From positions 620,001 through 684,000 of the forward strand of contig NZ_LXEI01000001.1 of NCBI RefSeq assembly GCF_001642835.1: a DNA stretch of 64,000 nucleotides. The letters are read 5' to 3'. A program made the position numbers and the translations under genes. The notes beneath the pieces were generated by a model. That model did not search any database. It saw only the letters and a program-made list of their open reading frames with translations, and was not told the origin of the DNA. This stretch comes from Pseudotamlana agarivorans. GTDB taxonomy: Bacteria; Bacteroidota; Bacteroidia; Flavobacteriales; Flavobacteriaceae. Shown piece by piece: positions 8,966 through 17,992 of this stretch (the stretch's first letter is position 1; each line of letters starts with the position of its first letter).

Positions 8966-9994
8966 TTACTTTTCAAGAATTTTTATGCGCTTTTCAACAG
9001 CTTGCTGATGTTCTTTTTCAAGCTGAAATTTGTATTCGGGTAGTTGTTTGTAATTTTTAGGGCGAATGGCATAAAACCCAGCAAAAGATTTATTGGGATA
9101 CATGCTATTAGGCTCCTGTTCTATAAAAAAGACTTGATCACTACCTCCTAAAGCTTTGGGAATTTGGTAAACAAACATTTCTGAAGACACGCCCATTGCC
9201 CCATAACGTCTAAATTTTAAAGTATCGCCTTGTGGTAAATAGAGCTCCAACATGTAATACCCTGATGAAAACTTAATGGGATTCAAACCGATACCTTTTT
9301 CGCTATCCTGCTGAATATAATCTACAACCTTAATGGTTTTAGATTTCATTAAATCTTCCATGCTTTCTTTAAGTGGTAGCATACGGATGTCTTTGGGATC
9401 TTTGGCTGGGTAGAGCTTAGTGAAATTTTCAGGACAATCTTTAAACCGTAAAGGATCTTCTTCTATTTTAAACCATTTATTATCTACTTTAAAATAGTAG
9501 CCAGTGAAATTCTCGTATACGCAACTTGCTTTATTATATAATTCATCAAATTTTTCGCTGTATTTCCCCCAGTTCTTCTTATCCTCGTTTGTTAAGGGAT
9601 CAATATAGTCATGCTTAGTGGTATCTCCATTAAGTAACCAGTTTACATAATGTTCACTTCCCCATAAAGTTCCATCACTTAACGTTTTATAAATTATAAA
9701 TTTATCAATTGTGTTACCCAAAAAATCAACTTTCTTTCTTGCTGATATTTTTTGTTTTTCATCACGTCCTATTACAGACAAAAACTGTTGTTTCTCTTCT
9801 ATGAGCTTTTCTTTAATAATTGAGTTTTCATTGTATATGATTACAACTTCATAATTTTCAGTTCCCTGATGTTTATATAGATCTTCATATTCGAAGTATT
9901 CTTGCATCTTTTTATGTGCTTTTTTATTTTTGAAATAATTACAGCTTGTGAAAAACACAAAAAAAATAAAACTAATTTTTATACTGTTCTTCAT
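8966..9994 (-). CDS. Lipoprotein, probable immunity protein to the PAAR lipase effector
   Basis: About 342 residues from the ATG at 9994. In-frame ATGs at 9997 and 10012 also exist, but MKNSIKISFIFFVFFTSC makes the best signal, with the lipobox Cys at residue 18. The mature part is charged and beta-rich, with features such as DNKWFKIEEDPLRFKDC and GFYAIRPKNYKQLPEY; I recognise no domain. The start lies inside the end of the upstream effector reading frame (stop at 9972), so it is translationally coupled. Lipase effectors of type VI systems usually have an adjacent gene for a periplasmic or lipidated inhibitor, and the position, overlap and lipid anchor fit that role. The assignment rests on context only. 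Confidence 0.55.
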   Translation of the reverse strand: MKNSIKISFIFFVFFTSCNYFKNKKAHKKMQEYFEYEDLYKHQGTENYEVVIIYNENSIIKEKLIEEKQQFLSVIGRDEKQKISARKKVDFLGNTIDKFIIYKTLSDGTLWGSEHYVNWLLNGDTTKHDYIDPLTNEDKKNWGKYSEKFDELYNKASCVYENFTGYYFKVDNKWFKIEEDPLRFKDCPENFTKLYPAKDPKDIRMLPLKESMEDLMKSKTIKVVDYIQQDSEKGIGLNPIKFSSGYYMLELYLPQGDTLKFRRYGAMGVSSEMFVYQIPKALGGSDQVFFIEQEPNSMYPNKSFAGFYAIRPKNYKQLPEYKFQLEKEHQQAVEKRIKILEK

Positions 9995-11201
9995 CATATA
10001 ACTTACTTTCATAATCTTTCTTTTTATTCACATAGGCCAGTTTTACATTATTAATATACTCGGTATCGGAAATAGAGGAATTAATTAACTTATTTTTTGT
10101 TTTGGTCCGTTCTATAAACTTTTTTTCTTGCTCCCTTTTTTCTTCATCTGTTAGCTCTTCTATTTCTTTTCCATTACCGACATATTCCACCCTATAAAAC
10201 CGGTCTTCACCAGCCTTTTTAATACGATCAAATATGGAGGTTTTTCCTAAGTCATCATCAGGAAAATCGGTAAGTATTTTTTTATGGGTAATCATAGCGA
10301 CGGGACTAAAATGCGCATACAAATCGGCCGTTTGAAGTGGTGCATATTGCAAAAGCATGTTTTGGTAAGTCACGTATGCTAAATTGTAATACAAGCAACT
10401 TTTTTTATCCTCACTACTAATACCTTGTTTTAAATGTAAATAACTAGGTAATTTTATGGGGTAATCAAGATTGTTTTTAAACAATTTTAAAAGACTAACT
10501 TCTATGGGTTTGTCCTGATAAATTTTAATTAAATTAGAATATTCTCTTATTTTTTGGTTGTTTTCTTCAATAAAAGCATGGGTGCCTATTAAAACCTCTC
10601 CAACAGTTTCATGGTCAAATTTATGGTTAGACTGTTTTTCGTAGTTCTCCTCAGCAACCCTAAATGCATTCATGGCGATTGCCCAACGCAATGCTACTTT
10701 TTTATAAGCTCCCCATTCTTTACCATGAATTAATTCTTCATCACTACTTTTAGTATGAAATAAATTACTTTCCTCATGTACATCCTCAAAATTAAAACGG
10801 CGGTTGGCAACATAAGGTGGAATGACCAAGAAACCACCATCGGCACCTTCCAACCATAAATCTATAACTTCTTTATCTTGACTATCTAAATAATAAGAAG
10901 GAATACTTTTTTTATGGTGAAAATACTCTGCACTAAATAATGTTTTATCAGTTTTGGGATGACAAGCACTTTTAATTTCTGGAATGTCACCATCTATAGT
11001 CACCAAATCACCTCTATCATTAGGAAAGGTAAACTGTACCGCTCTACTTTTAAAAGCTTCCCAACTGCCACAAATTTCTTTTACGTGTTCAAAAAGCCCC
11101 CTATAATTATGTACTTTTTTATATTTCGGATTGTAAAGGTCTGATAAGGCATTTAAAAAACTCCTTCCCACTATCCTCTTCTTTACCAAACAATACGGCA
11201 T
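9972..11201 (-). pseudogene. C-terminal part of the frameshifted PAAR-lipase effector (Tle3-like)
   Basis: This frame is open for 409 codons, but its first roughly 15 codons overlap the PAAR-lipase gene in another frame and are unlikely to be real. From about 11160 it reads as the natural continuation of that gene, with LYNPKYKKVHNYRGLF and then VQFTFPNDRGDLVTIDGDIP. The second sequence resembles the conserved strand with an acidic residue found downstream of the nucleophile in large type VI lipases. The end is a charged helical tail. Removing one T from the T6 run (A6 at 11155-11160 on the plus strand) joins the two frames without a stop, giving a protein of about 815 residues. If the shift is real, no separate start is evident for this half. 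Confidence 0.6.
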
Positions 11202-12420
11202 TTTTATTCACCATATATTCTTTAGTTTTCTTTTTTACCAAAGTATTATAATCATCACCAAAAAGTCCACGAGGTTGATGAACCCCTAAGAAAATGGAAT
11301 TTATAGCGACCTCACTATACCCCATATCTTTGGCATACTTTATAACACCCAATTTTACGCCTGCTGCCATACAGGCCCCTTGACTATGCCCTACAATAGT
11401 TATGGGCTTGTAATGTGGTGTGTAACTTTCTATTTGTGGCTTTTCTCTTATTTTAGCATCTACATCCTTCTTTTCTAAAAGCCCCCAATTATGCTTTGCC
11501 CACTCGTAACCCAAAGAGATTCCATGATCTACGCGGTGTGCGCCACTACTACCTAAACCGTGAGATCCGTTTACATAATGTTCACGCCCCTCGGCATTAA
11601 AATATTTAGCATAGGTTTCTGTAGCCTTGAATTGATTCTCTTTAAGGTTCCAATACCCTGTATATTTACTTTCTGGAGTGCTAAAAACCGTTGTATTTGG
11701 GTTCCTTAATTTTTCTTCAACTATTTTTCTGATTTTACTTTTCTGTAAATCTGCTTTATGTTGGTCTGCCGTGTAAAAATCATCATGATCTGCACGGTTG
11801 TATTCGTTTGTATTTTCACCACGCCTAGTAAACCACCCTGTTTTATCTGGATTTAAATCCATTATGGCATTCCAATGCGATTCACTATTGGTTACGGGGT
11901 CGCTTAAATACCCGTGTACAAAAATAATTTCACCTTGTAACTTTGGTAAGCTTTTTTCTTCTTCATTCTGCTCTTCAGCAAAATTTCTAATTGTTTCCTG
12001 ATTTTGCTCTGCTATTTTAAGATTTAACAATTGACCAACTAGTCCAGCTTTAATTCTATCTAAAAAGGTAATTTCAGGAAATGGAATTTTATCTATTGGC
12101 ATTACAGCCCTAGGAGGTTCTGGGGCACTGCTACTAACAATAACATTAGCTGATCCCGACACAATAACACCGCCGTGAGCCGTCATATCCCCTAAACAAG
12201 CAATTGCTTTACCATTAATTAAAACCGTTGGATTTCCGGTAACCACTGTATCTGGACCACCAGCACAAGTGCAAACACTTCCTATAGTAGCGACAGGATT
12301 TCCGTTTATTAATACATTGGGTGCGCCTTGTATAATTGGTCCACCAATGTGTGGCGTGGTGCCACTACACATGGGACAAGTATGGTGACTTCCTAATGTT
12401 GCTGCTGGTTTCCCTGACAC
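11119..12420 (-). CDS. PAAR domain-alpha/beta hydrolase effector, N-terminal part
   Basis: 433 residues from a GTG at 12420, preceded by GGAAGA. Residues 1-98 form a PAAR domain: tandem units built on GAPNVLINGNPVATIG and GNPTVLINGKAIACLG, with Cys/His at the tip (GSHHTCPMC, CTCAGG, MTAHGG). PAAR proteins cap the spike of type VI secretion or related contractile systems and carry toxin domains. From about residue 165 there is a lipase-like alpha/beta hydrolase, with strand GEIIFVHGYLSD and nucleophile elbow VGHSQGACMA near residue 345. The catalytic Asp/His would be in the following frame. Its own frame ends soon after a T6 homopolymer with PLQSEI. No secretion-system structural genes are in the window. 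The domain calls are firm; the target lipid is unknown. Confidence 0.8.
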   Translation of the reverse strand: MSGKPAATLGSHHTCPMCSGTTPHIGGPIIQGAPNVLINGNPVATIGSVCTCAGGPDTVVTGNPTVLINGKAIACLGDMTAHGGVIVSGSANVIVSSSAPEPPRAVMPIDKIPFPEITFLDRIKAGLVGQLLNLKIAEQNQETIRNFAEEQNEEEKSLPKLQGEIIFVHGYLSDPVTNSESHWNAIMDLNPDKTGWFTRRGENTNEYNRADHDDFYTADQHKADLQKSKIRKIVEEKLRNPNTTVFSTPESKYTGYWNLKENQFKATETYAKYFNAEGREHYVNGSHGLGSSGAHRVDHGISLGYEWAKHNWGLLEKKDVDAKIREKPQIESYTPHYKPITIVGHSQGACMAAGVKLGVIKYAKDMGYSEVAINSIFLGVHQPRGLFGDDYNTLVKKKTKEYMVNKNAVLFGKEEDSGKEFFKCLIRPLQSEI

Positions 12421-12645
12421 TCTTCCGTTTTAATTATCTTACACATTTTAATAAACTTAACCTTTTGAATAAACAAAACAGTACAGCATATCGAAAAGTA
12501 TCATGATATATTCACCCCAGCAATATAGTGAGAATTTTCTTCATAAAATTAATTTACGTATGAAAATAAAACTAATTATAGTTATAGAAAGTATAAATCA
12601 TATCTTTATTTTACGTAGAATCTTTTCTTCGGAAGCATAAAAAAT

Positions 12646-13386
12646 CTAAATAGTTTTAGAAATTCTACTCTGGAAAGCAAAGAAGGCACGTTTTGATGCT
12701 TTTTCTTCGGCTTTTTTCTTGGATGTCGCACGGGCTTTAGCTACGACTTTGTCGTCTATGGAAAGTTTTACTGAAAAATGACGCAGCTCGTCGTTTCCGG
12801 TATCATCATAAACATGATAGTTAAATGTTTTCTTTTCCTTTTGGCACCACTCAATTAATAAGCTTTTATAGCTAATCACTTTACCTTCTAGGGTTTCAAT
12901 ATCTACATGAGGGATTATAAGGCATTTAGTTATAAATTTTTCACAATATTTATAACCACGGTCTAGGAAAATAGCTCCTAATAAGGCTTCAAATAGGTTT
13001 CCATGAATATTATCGCCAAACTGACCTGCTGGGATTTTACTTTCAACGAGATTGATTAATTTAAGTTCCTTTCCTAATTCATTTAAATGCTCTCTACTTA
13101 CAATTTTAGAACGCATTTTAGTGAGATAACCTTCATCTCCCCCTGGTACTTCCAGATATAGGTGTGAAGCTATTACAGAACTTAACATCGCATCCCCAAG
13201 AAACTCTAAACGCTCGTAATTAAAAGGGTTTCCTTTACTGTCCTTGATATTCATGGAACGGTGTGTAAAGGCGCGTTTGTAATACTTGATTTCCTTTGGC
13301 TTTACACCAAGGATTTCAGTTAATTGTATAAAAAAATTCCCGTTGCGTTTAAAACGGGAATTTAATATGTTGCGAATGCTTTTCAT
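12646..13386 (-). CDS. rnc: Ribonuclease III
   Basis: 246 residues. The RNase III signature YERLEFLGDAMLSSV near residues 58-72 carries the catalytic Glu/Asp. A second acidic site is in LFEALLGAIFLDRGY. The C-terminal double-stranded RNA binding domain ends KKKAEEKASKRAFFAF. The enzyme processes rRNA and other structured RNAs. It lies about 100 nt downstream of fabF in the conserved acpP-fabF-rnc order. The usual next gene (IPExxxVDY) is displaced by about 3.9 kb of effector DNA. Confidence 0.96.
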   Translation of the reverse strand: MKSIRNILNSRFKRNGNFFIQLTEILGVKPKEIKYYKRAFTHRSMNIKDSKGNPFNYERLEFLGDAMLSSVIASHLYLEVPGGDEGYLTKMRSKIVSREHLNELGKELKLINLVESKIPAGQFGDNIHGNLFEALLGAIFLDRGYKYCEKFITKCLIIPHVDIETLEGKVISYKSLLIEWCQKEKKTFNYHVYDDTGNDELRHFSVKLSIDDKVVAKARATSKKKAEEKASKRAFFAFQSRISKTI

Positions 13387-13483
13387 CTGATGTCGAATAT
13401 ACTATTTTAATGTCAGATGTAATAAACCATGTTTCATTTTACTGTAAAAATTAATTTATCGTTATGGTTTATTGCGTTCGGAT

Positions 13484-14734
13484 TTAATCTAATTTTTTGA
13501 ATACCACACAAGCGTTATGACCACCAAATCCAAAGGTGTTACTCATAGCCACTTTTACGTCGCGTTTTTGAGCCTTATTTAAAGTTAAATTTAATTCAGG
13601 ATCAATTTTTTCATCTACAGTTGTATGGTTAATGGTTGGTGGTACAATACCCTTTTCCATAGCCAAAATAACCGATATCGCTTCAATAGCTCCAGCTGCA
13701 CCTAATAAGTGCCCTGTCATTGATTTTGTTGAATTGATATTTATAGACTTTGCATGATCACCAAAAACCTCTGAAATGGCTTTAAGCTCGGCAACATCTC
13801 CTAATGGCGTTGATGTACCGTGTGTATTAATATGGTCTACATCTTCAGGTTTTAAACCTGCATTTTGCAAACAATTTTTCATTACCGCTATAACACCAAT
13901 TCCATCTGGGTGTGGAGCTGTCATATGATGCGCATCAGAAGATAAACCTCCTCCAATAAACTCGGCATATATTTTAGCGCCTCTTGCTTTAGCATGCTCA
14001 TACTCTTCTAAGATAAGAGCTCCAGCACCTTCGCCTAGAACAAAGCCATCTCTTGTGGCATCGAATGGACGAGAAGCCGTTTCTGGGCTTTCATTTCTAG
14101 TTGATAAGGCATGCATGGCATTAAATCCACCCATTCCAGCAATAGTTACTGCCGCTTCACTACCTCCTGTAACAACCACATCGGTATGACCTAAACGTAT
14201 AGAGTTTAAGGCATCAAACATCGCGTTAGCAGAAGAAGCACAAGCAGAAACCGTTGTGTAATTTGGCCCCATAAAACCATGTTTTATAGAGATGTTTCCT
14301 GGTGCAATATCAGCAATCATTTTAGGAATAAAGAACGGGTTAAATCTTGGTGTTCCATCTCCAGAGGCGAAGTTTAAAACTTCATTCTGGAAAGTTTCTA
14401 ATCCACCTATTCCTGCACCCCATATCACACCAACACGTAATTTATCAACCTCATCAAGATTCAATTTAGCATCTTCAATGGCTTCGTCTGCAGCTACCAT
14501 AGCATACTGGGCAAACTTATCCATTTTTCGAGCCTCTTTTCTATCGATAAAATCGGTTACGTTAAAGTTCTTTAATTCGCAGGCAAATTTTGTTTTGAAC
14601 TTGTCGGTATCATAATACGTTATAGGCGCAGCCCCACTTTTTCCACTAACTAAGCCGTCCCAATATTCATCTTTGGTATTGCCTATTGGTGTTAAAGCTC
14701 CTAATCCTGTGACTACAACTCGCTTTAATTCCAT
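13484..14734 (-). CDS. fabF: 3-oxoacyl-[acyl-carrier-protein] synthase II
   Basis: 416 residues, standard KAS II. The nucleophile Cys is in VSACASSANAM, and the His residues are in HINTHGTSTPLGD and TGHLLGAAGAIEA. The C-terminal NTFGFGGHNACVVF is typical. It elongates acyl-ACP in fatty acid synthesis. The gene starts about 22 nt after acpP and shares its promoter. A second, divergent KAS is found in the pigment-type cluster at 46049. Confidence 0.97.
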   Translation of the reverse strand: MELKRVVVTGLGALTPIGNTKDEYWDGLVSGKSGAAPITYYDTDKFKTKFACELKNFNVTDFIDRKEARKMDKFAQYAMVAADEAIEDAKLNLDEVDKLRVGVIWGAGIGGLETFQNEVLNFASGDGTPRFNPFFIPKMIADIAPGNISIKHGFMGPNYTTVSACASSANAMFDALNSIRLGHTDVVVTGGSEAAVTIAGMGGFNAMHALSTRNESPETASRPFDATRDGFVLGEGAGALILEEYEHAKARGAKIYAEFIGGGLSSDAHHMTAPHPDGIGVIAVMKNCLQNAGLKPEDVDHINTHGTSTPLGDVAELKAISEVFGDHAKSININSTKSMTGHLLGAAGAIEAISVILAMEKGIVPPTINHTTVDEKIDPELNLTLNKAQKRDVKVAMSNTFGFGGHNACVVFKKLD

Positions 14735-14756
14735 AAAGTATTTTGCTTGTTTTTAC

Positions 14757-14990
14757 TTATTTTGCTGCTTCTATGTAAGAAATAGCTTGACCAACTGTTG
14801 CGATATTTTCAGCTTGATCATCTGGTATTTGAATATCGAATTCTTTTTCGAACTCCATAATTAATTCTACAGTATCTAAAGAGTCTGCTCCTAAATCATT
14901 TGTGAAGCTAGCTTCAGTAACAACTTCGTTCTCATCTACTCCTAATTTGTCTACGATAATCGCTTTTACTCTTGATGCAATGTCTGACAT
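14757..14990 (-). CDS. acpP: Acyl carrier protein (fatty acid synthesis)
   Basis: 77 residues, acidic, with the phosphopantetheine attachment site [10 protein letters not shown] (Ser37). It is first in the acpP-fabF-rnc operon. The minus-strand TATTTTTG box at 15023-15030 (followed by C) lies about 33 nt before the ATG and is the likely -7 element. A second ACP (47274) serves the secondary-metabolite-like cluster. Confidence 0.97.
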   Translation of the reverse strand: MSDIASRVKAIIVDKLGVDENEVVTEASFTNDLGADSLDTVELIMEFEKEFDIQIPDDQAENIATVGQAISYIEAAK

Positions 14991-15430
14991 AACTTTTAAT
15001 TTTAAAATTTTAATTTAGGCTGCAAAAATAAAAAACTTTATTTTTAAAACACGTCTTTACTTTAAAAATGTGTCTGTAATTTACTAAAATTACTTTTAAG
15101 TATTTATATAATTGCTTCTAATTGTTAATAATTATTCTTTTTTTTGCCGGTACAAATATAAGTCTATAAGTCTGTATAAAAACGTAACCTAGGAGGTTTT
15201 TAACAAGAATTCTCCTTATTTAGCGTTAATACCATTTTAACCATATAAATGTCGCATATAATTTGTTTCTTTTTCGCCCATATTTCAATATAAAATAAAA
15301 CCGTGGCTAAGGCTATGCTTGGATTTTCTATTTTATCTGAACAAAAAATAATTCAAATTAAGAATACGACATTATACAATTAAATTTGTATAAAATCTTT
15401 TACAACACCTAACAAAACTCTTCAAAATAG
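14991..15430. promoter_or_regulatory. Divergent promoter region between acpP and purN
   Basis: 440 nt without a convincing gene. On the minus strand TATTTTTG (15023-15030) is the likely acpP -7 box. On the plus strand TAAATTTG (15382-15389) lies 42 nt before the purN ATG. The middle (about 15060-15360) is AT-rich, and I see no structured RNA, repeat or ORF in it. Confidence 0.5.
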
Positions 15431-15997
15431 ATGAAACGCATTGTGATTTTTGCTTCAGGAAGCGGCTCAAATGCCGAAAATTTAATTCGTTTTTTCGAAA
15501 ATAGCCAAACCGCATCGGTGGTACAGGTGCTTACAAACAATCCACAAGCAAAAGTATTGGATCGAGCAAAAAAACTTAACGTTAGTGCTTTATCTTTTAA
15601 TAGGGTAGCCATCTCAAAAACGGAAGACGTCCTTAATATATTAAAAGCCTCTAAACCAGACTTAATAGTACTTGCAGGATATCTTTGGAAATTCCCTGAT
15701 AATATTTTGAATGCCTTTCCTAATAAAGTTATTAATGTACATCCTGCTTTACTACCTAATTATGGAGGAAAAGGCATGTATGGTATGCATGTTCATAATG
15801 CGGTGGTTGCCAACAAAGAAACACAAACAGGCATCACCATACACTATGTGAATGAACATTACGATGAAGGCGCCATTATTTTCCAAGCTACTTGTGAAGT
15901 TGATCCAACCGACACAGCCGATGATGTTGCTGCAAAAATTCATACCTTAGAAATGGAGCACTTTCCTAAGGTGGTAGAAAAACTACTCCATACGTAA
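15431..15997 (+). CDS. purN: Phosphoribosylglycinamide formyltransferase
   Basis: 188 residues, normal length. The N-terminus FASGSGSNAENLIRFF binds GAR phosphate. The folate/catalytic region is VINVHPALLPNYGGKGMYG, and HYVNEHYDEGAIIFQ carries the catalytic Asp. It adds the first formyl group in purine synthesis. A TAAATTTG box lies 42 nt upstream. The PurF-type gene at 17993 is three genes further on the same strand, so the stretch is purine-related although not one tight operon. Confidence 0.95.
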   Translation: MKRIVIFASGSGSNAENLIRFFENSQTASVVQVLTNNPQAKVLDRAKKLNVSALSFNRVAISKTEDVLNILKASKPDLIVLAGYLWKFPDNILNAFPNKVINVHPALLPNYGGKGMYGMHVHNAVVANKETQTGITIHYVNEHYDEGAIIFQATCEVDPTDTADDVAAKIHTLEMEHFPKVVEKLLHT

Positions 15998-16078
15998 TTG
16001 TTATTAAAATTCAACCTGCAGATCATTTGTATATTTACAACATTATATAAGGTGTTCTCAGCTTATTACATGTAGCAT

Positions 16079-16110
16079 ACTTTATTAATCGGTGAAAATC
16101 TGTGAAATCT
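16079..16110. repeat. Short repeat-like sequence 'aatctgtgaaatctgtg'
   Basis: The intergenic segment between purN and the RNase H gene contains a tandem of AATCTGTG units ending in TCTAGAACAC. I have seen similar 'atctgtg' strings scattered between genes in other Bacteroidetes. No hairpin or ORF is associated. A low-confidence dispersed repeat remnant. Confidence 0.3.
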
Positions 16111-16166
16111 GTGTCTAGAACACAACTAAAATTTATGAGATTCCCTCCTTCGAGGCAATAACAAAA

Positions 16167-16808
16167 ATGTCGAAACCTAAAAAGAAATACTATACCATTT
16201 GGAAAGGTCACAAAACTGGGGTTTTTGACTCATGGAACACTTGTAAATCTTTAATTAAAGATTATCCTGGTGCCCAATACAAATCCTTTCCAACTTTGGA
16301 AGCTGCAAAAAAAGCTTTGGATGGTAATTATTTCGACTACGTCGGAAAAAACAAATCTTTTGAAAGCGCCTTAAGCACCGAACAACTAAAAAAAATAGGA
16401 AAACCTAATTACCATTCTATTTCGGTTGATGCAGCCTCTAGCGGAAACCCGGGAATCATGGAATACCGCGGGGTCGACACAAAAACCAAAAAACAACTTT
16501 TTATTCAAGGCCCTTTTGAAGAAGGCACCAATAATATAGGAGAGTTTTTAGCTCTAGTACACGGTTTGGCCTTACTGAAAAAAAACAATAGCGACCGCAT
16601 CATGTACACCGATTCTAAAATTGCTATGAGTTGGGTAAAGAAGAAAACCTGCAATACCAAATTAAAACGCAATGCAAAAAACAAGGCTGTTTTTGACTTG
16701 GTTGATCGCGCTTTAGACTGGTTAAAAAATAATACGTACCAAACCACCATCGTAAAATGGGAAACCAAAGCGTGGGGGGAAATTCCTGCTGATTTTGGAA
16801 GAAAATAA
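16167..16808 (+). CDS. rnhA: Ribonuclease HI with N-terminal viroplasmin-type domain
   Basis: 213 residues. Residues 1-50 form the small hybrid-binding viroplasmin domain (YYTIWKGHKTGVFDSWNTC, then YPGAQYKSFPTLEAAKKAL). The RNase H fold starts at about 75 with SVDAASSGNPGIMEYRGV, which supplies the first catalytic Asp. It continues with NNIGEFLALVHGLALL (Glu) and MYTDSKIAMSWV (Asp). It cleaves RNA in RNA-DNA hybrids. The last acidic residue is less obvious, near AWGEIPADFGRK. This two-domain form is common in Bacteroidetes. Confidence 0.9.
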   Translation: MSKPKKKYYTIWKGHKTGVFDSWNTCKSLIKDYPGAQYKSFPTLEAAKKALDGNYFDYVGKNKSFESALSTEQLKKIGKPNYHSISVDAASSGNPGIMEYRGVDTKTKKQLFIQGPFEEGTNNIGEFLALVHGLALLKKNNSDRIMYTDSKIAMSWVKKKTCNTKLKRNAKNKAVFDLVDRALDWLKNNTYQTTIVKWETKAWGEIPADFGRK

Positions 16809-16919
16809 CCCCAACAACCTCATCATCAGTACCAATCAACATCTTAATCTTTAACCTCCAAGGTATCAAACTTCAATCAATTTGAAATAAATATAATCGG
16901 CCTAATCTGTAAAAAGGCT

Positions 16920-16927
16920 TATATTTG
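16920..16927 (+). promoter_or_regulatory. -7 box of the PfkB kinase gene
   Basis: TATATTTG matches TAnnTTTG and is followed by C. The ATG is 25 nt downstream at 16952, which argues against the TTG at 16925 as the start, since that lies within the box. Confidence 0.55.
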
Positions 16928-16951
16928 CACAAAAATTATCCATTCTCTTTT

Positions 16952-17878
16952 ATGAGTAAATTAGTAATAGTTGGCACAGTAGCTTTTGACGCTATTGAAA
17001 CGCCTTTCGGGAAAACCGATAAAATTCTTGGGGGCGCTGCAACTTTTATCGGTCTTGCGGCTTCTTATTTTAATATCGATACTGCTGCTGTTTCTGTAGT
17101 AGGAGGCGATTTTCCGCAGGAATATTTAGACTTATTATCCAATAAAAACATTGATATTTCAGGAATTGAAATCGTTAAAGATGGTAAAACATTCTTTTGG
17201 AGCGGACGCTATCACAACGACATGAATTCTCGAGATACCTTAGTTACGGAGCTAAACACCTTGGCAGATTTTAACCCTGTAGTTCCTGAAAACTACAAAG
17301 ATGCTGAAGTCGTGATGTTAGGAAATCTACATCCTCTCGTCCAAGCTAGTGTTTTAGATCAAATGTCTGCAAAACCAAAAATGGCCATTTTAGATACCAT
17401 GAATTTTTGGATGGATTGCGCATTAGAAGATCTATTAAATGTGATTAAGCGTGTGGATGTGATTACAATTAACGATGAAGAAGCTAGACAACTAACAGGA
17501 GAATATTCGCTGTTAGTGGCCGCCCAAAAAATTCAAACCATGGGACCTAAATACGTGGTAATTAAAAAAGGGGAACACGGTGCTTTATTATTTCATAAAG
17601 ACCAAGCTTTCTACGCTCCTGCATTACCGTTAAAGGAAGTGTTTGACCCAACAGGTGCTGGTGATACTTTTGCCGGAGGATTTGCAGGTTACCTAGCTAA
17701 AACAAACGATTTTTCATTCGAAAACATGAAAAAGGCCGTGATTTACGGTTCTACCCTAGCCTCCTTTTGTGTAGAAAAATTTGGAACAGAACGCACCCAA
17801 AATTTATCAGATCAAGAAGTACATCAACGCTTATTGCAGTTTAAAGATTTAACGCAATTTGATATAGAATTAGCATAA
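16952..17878 (+). CDS. PfkB family carbohydrate/nucleoside kinase
   Basis: 308 residues from the ATG at 16952 (MSKLVIVGTVAFDAIETP). The ribokinase fold is clear: substrate GGAATFIGLAASYF at about 30-43 and the ATP/anion-hole motif DPTGAGDTFAGGFAGYL near residue 235, with the catalytic Asp. The substrate cannot be read from sequence. Its position directly before a PurF-type gene suggests a nucleoside or ribose-derived substrate, but this is inference. A hairpin terminator follows, so it is probably transcribed alone. Confidence 0.85.
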   Translation: MSKLVIVGTVAFDAIETPFGKTDKILGGAATFIGLAASYFNIDTAAVSVVGGDFPQEYLDLLSNKNIDISGIEIVKDGKTFFWSGRYHNDMNSRDTLVTELNTLADFNPVVPENYKDAEVVMLGNLHPLVQASVLDQMSAKPKMAILDTMNFWMDCALEDLLNVIKRVDVITINDEEARQLTGEYSLLVAAQKIQTMGPKYVVIKKGEHGALLFHKDQAFYAPALPLKEVFDPTGAGDTFAGGFAGYLAKTNDFSFENMKKAVIYGSTLASFCVEKFGTERTQNLSDQEVHQRLLQFKDLTQFDIELA

Positions 17879-17882
17879 CACA

Positions 17883-17908
17883 ACGCGCTCGTAAAAGAGT
17901 GCGTTTTT
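17883..17908 (+). terminator. Intrinsic terminator after the PfkB gene
   Basis: ACGCGCTC (17883-17890) pairs with GAGTGCGT (17897-17904, one G-T pair) over a 6-nt loop, followed by T5. Confidence 0.75.
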
Positions 17909-17992
17909 AATTATAAACCTTTTAGAATTCAGCAAAAATTAAAAATTCATTTTAACATATCGAATTTTTAAAAAAGCGAAAACAAGAATATT

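Noticed and set aside
11149-11170. Programmed frameshifting at the T6 run
   Set aside because: Moving from the PAAR frame into the second frame needs +1 (or -2), not the -1 slip that a T/A-rich X-XXY-YYZ run would give; an indel is simpler.
14292-14615. 107-codon plus-strand ORF
   Set aside because: Lies entirely opposite fabF, whose product is complete and conserved.
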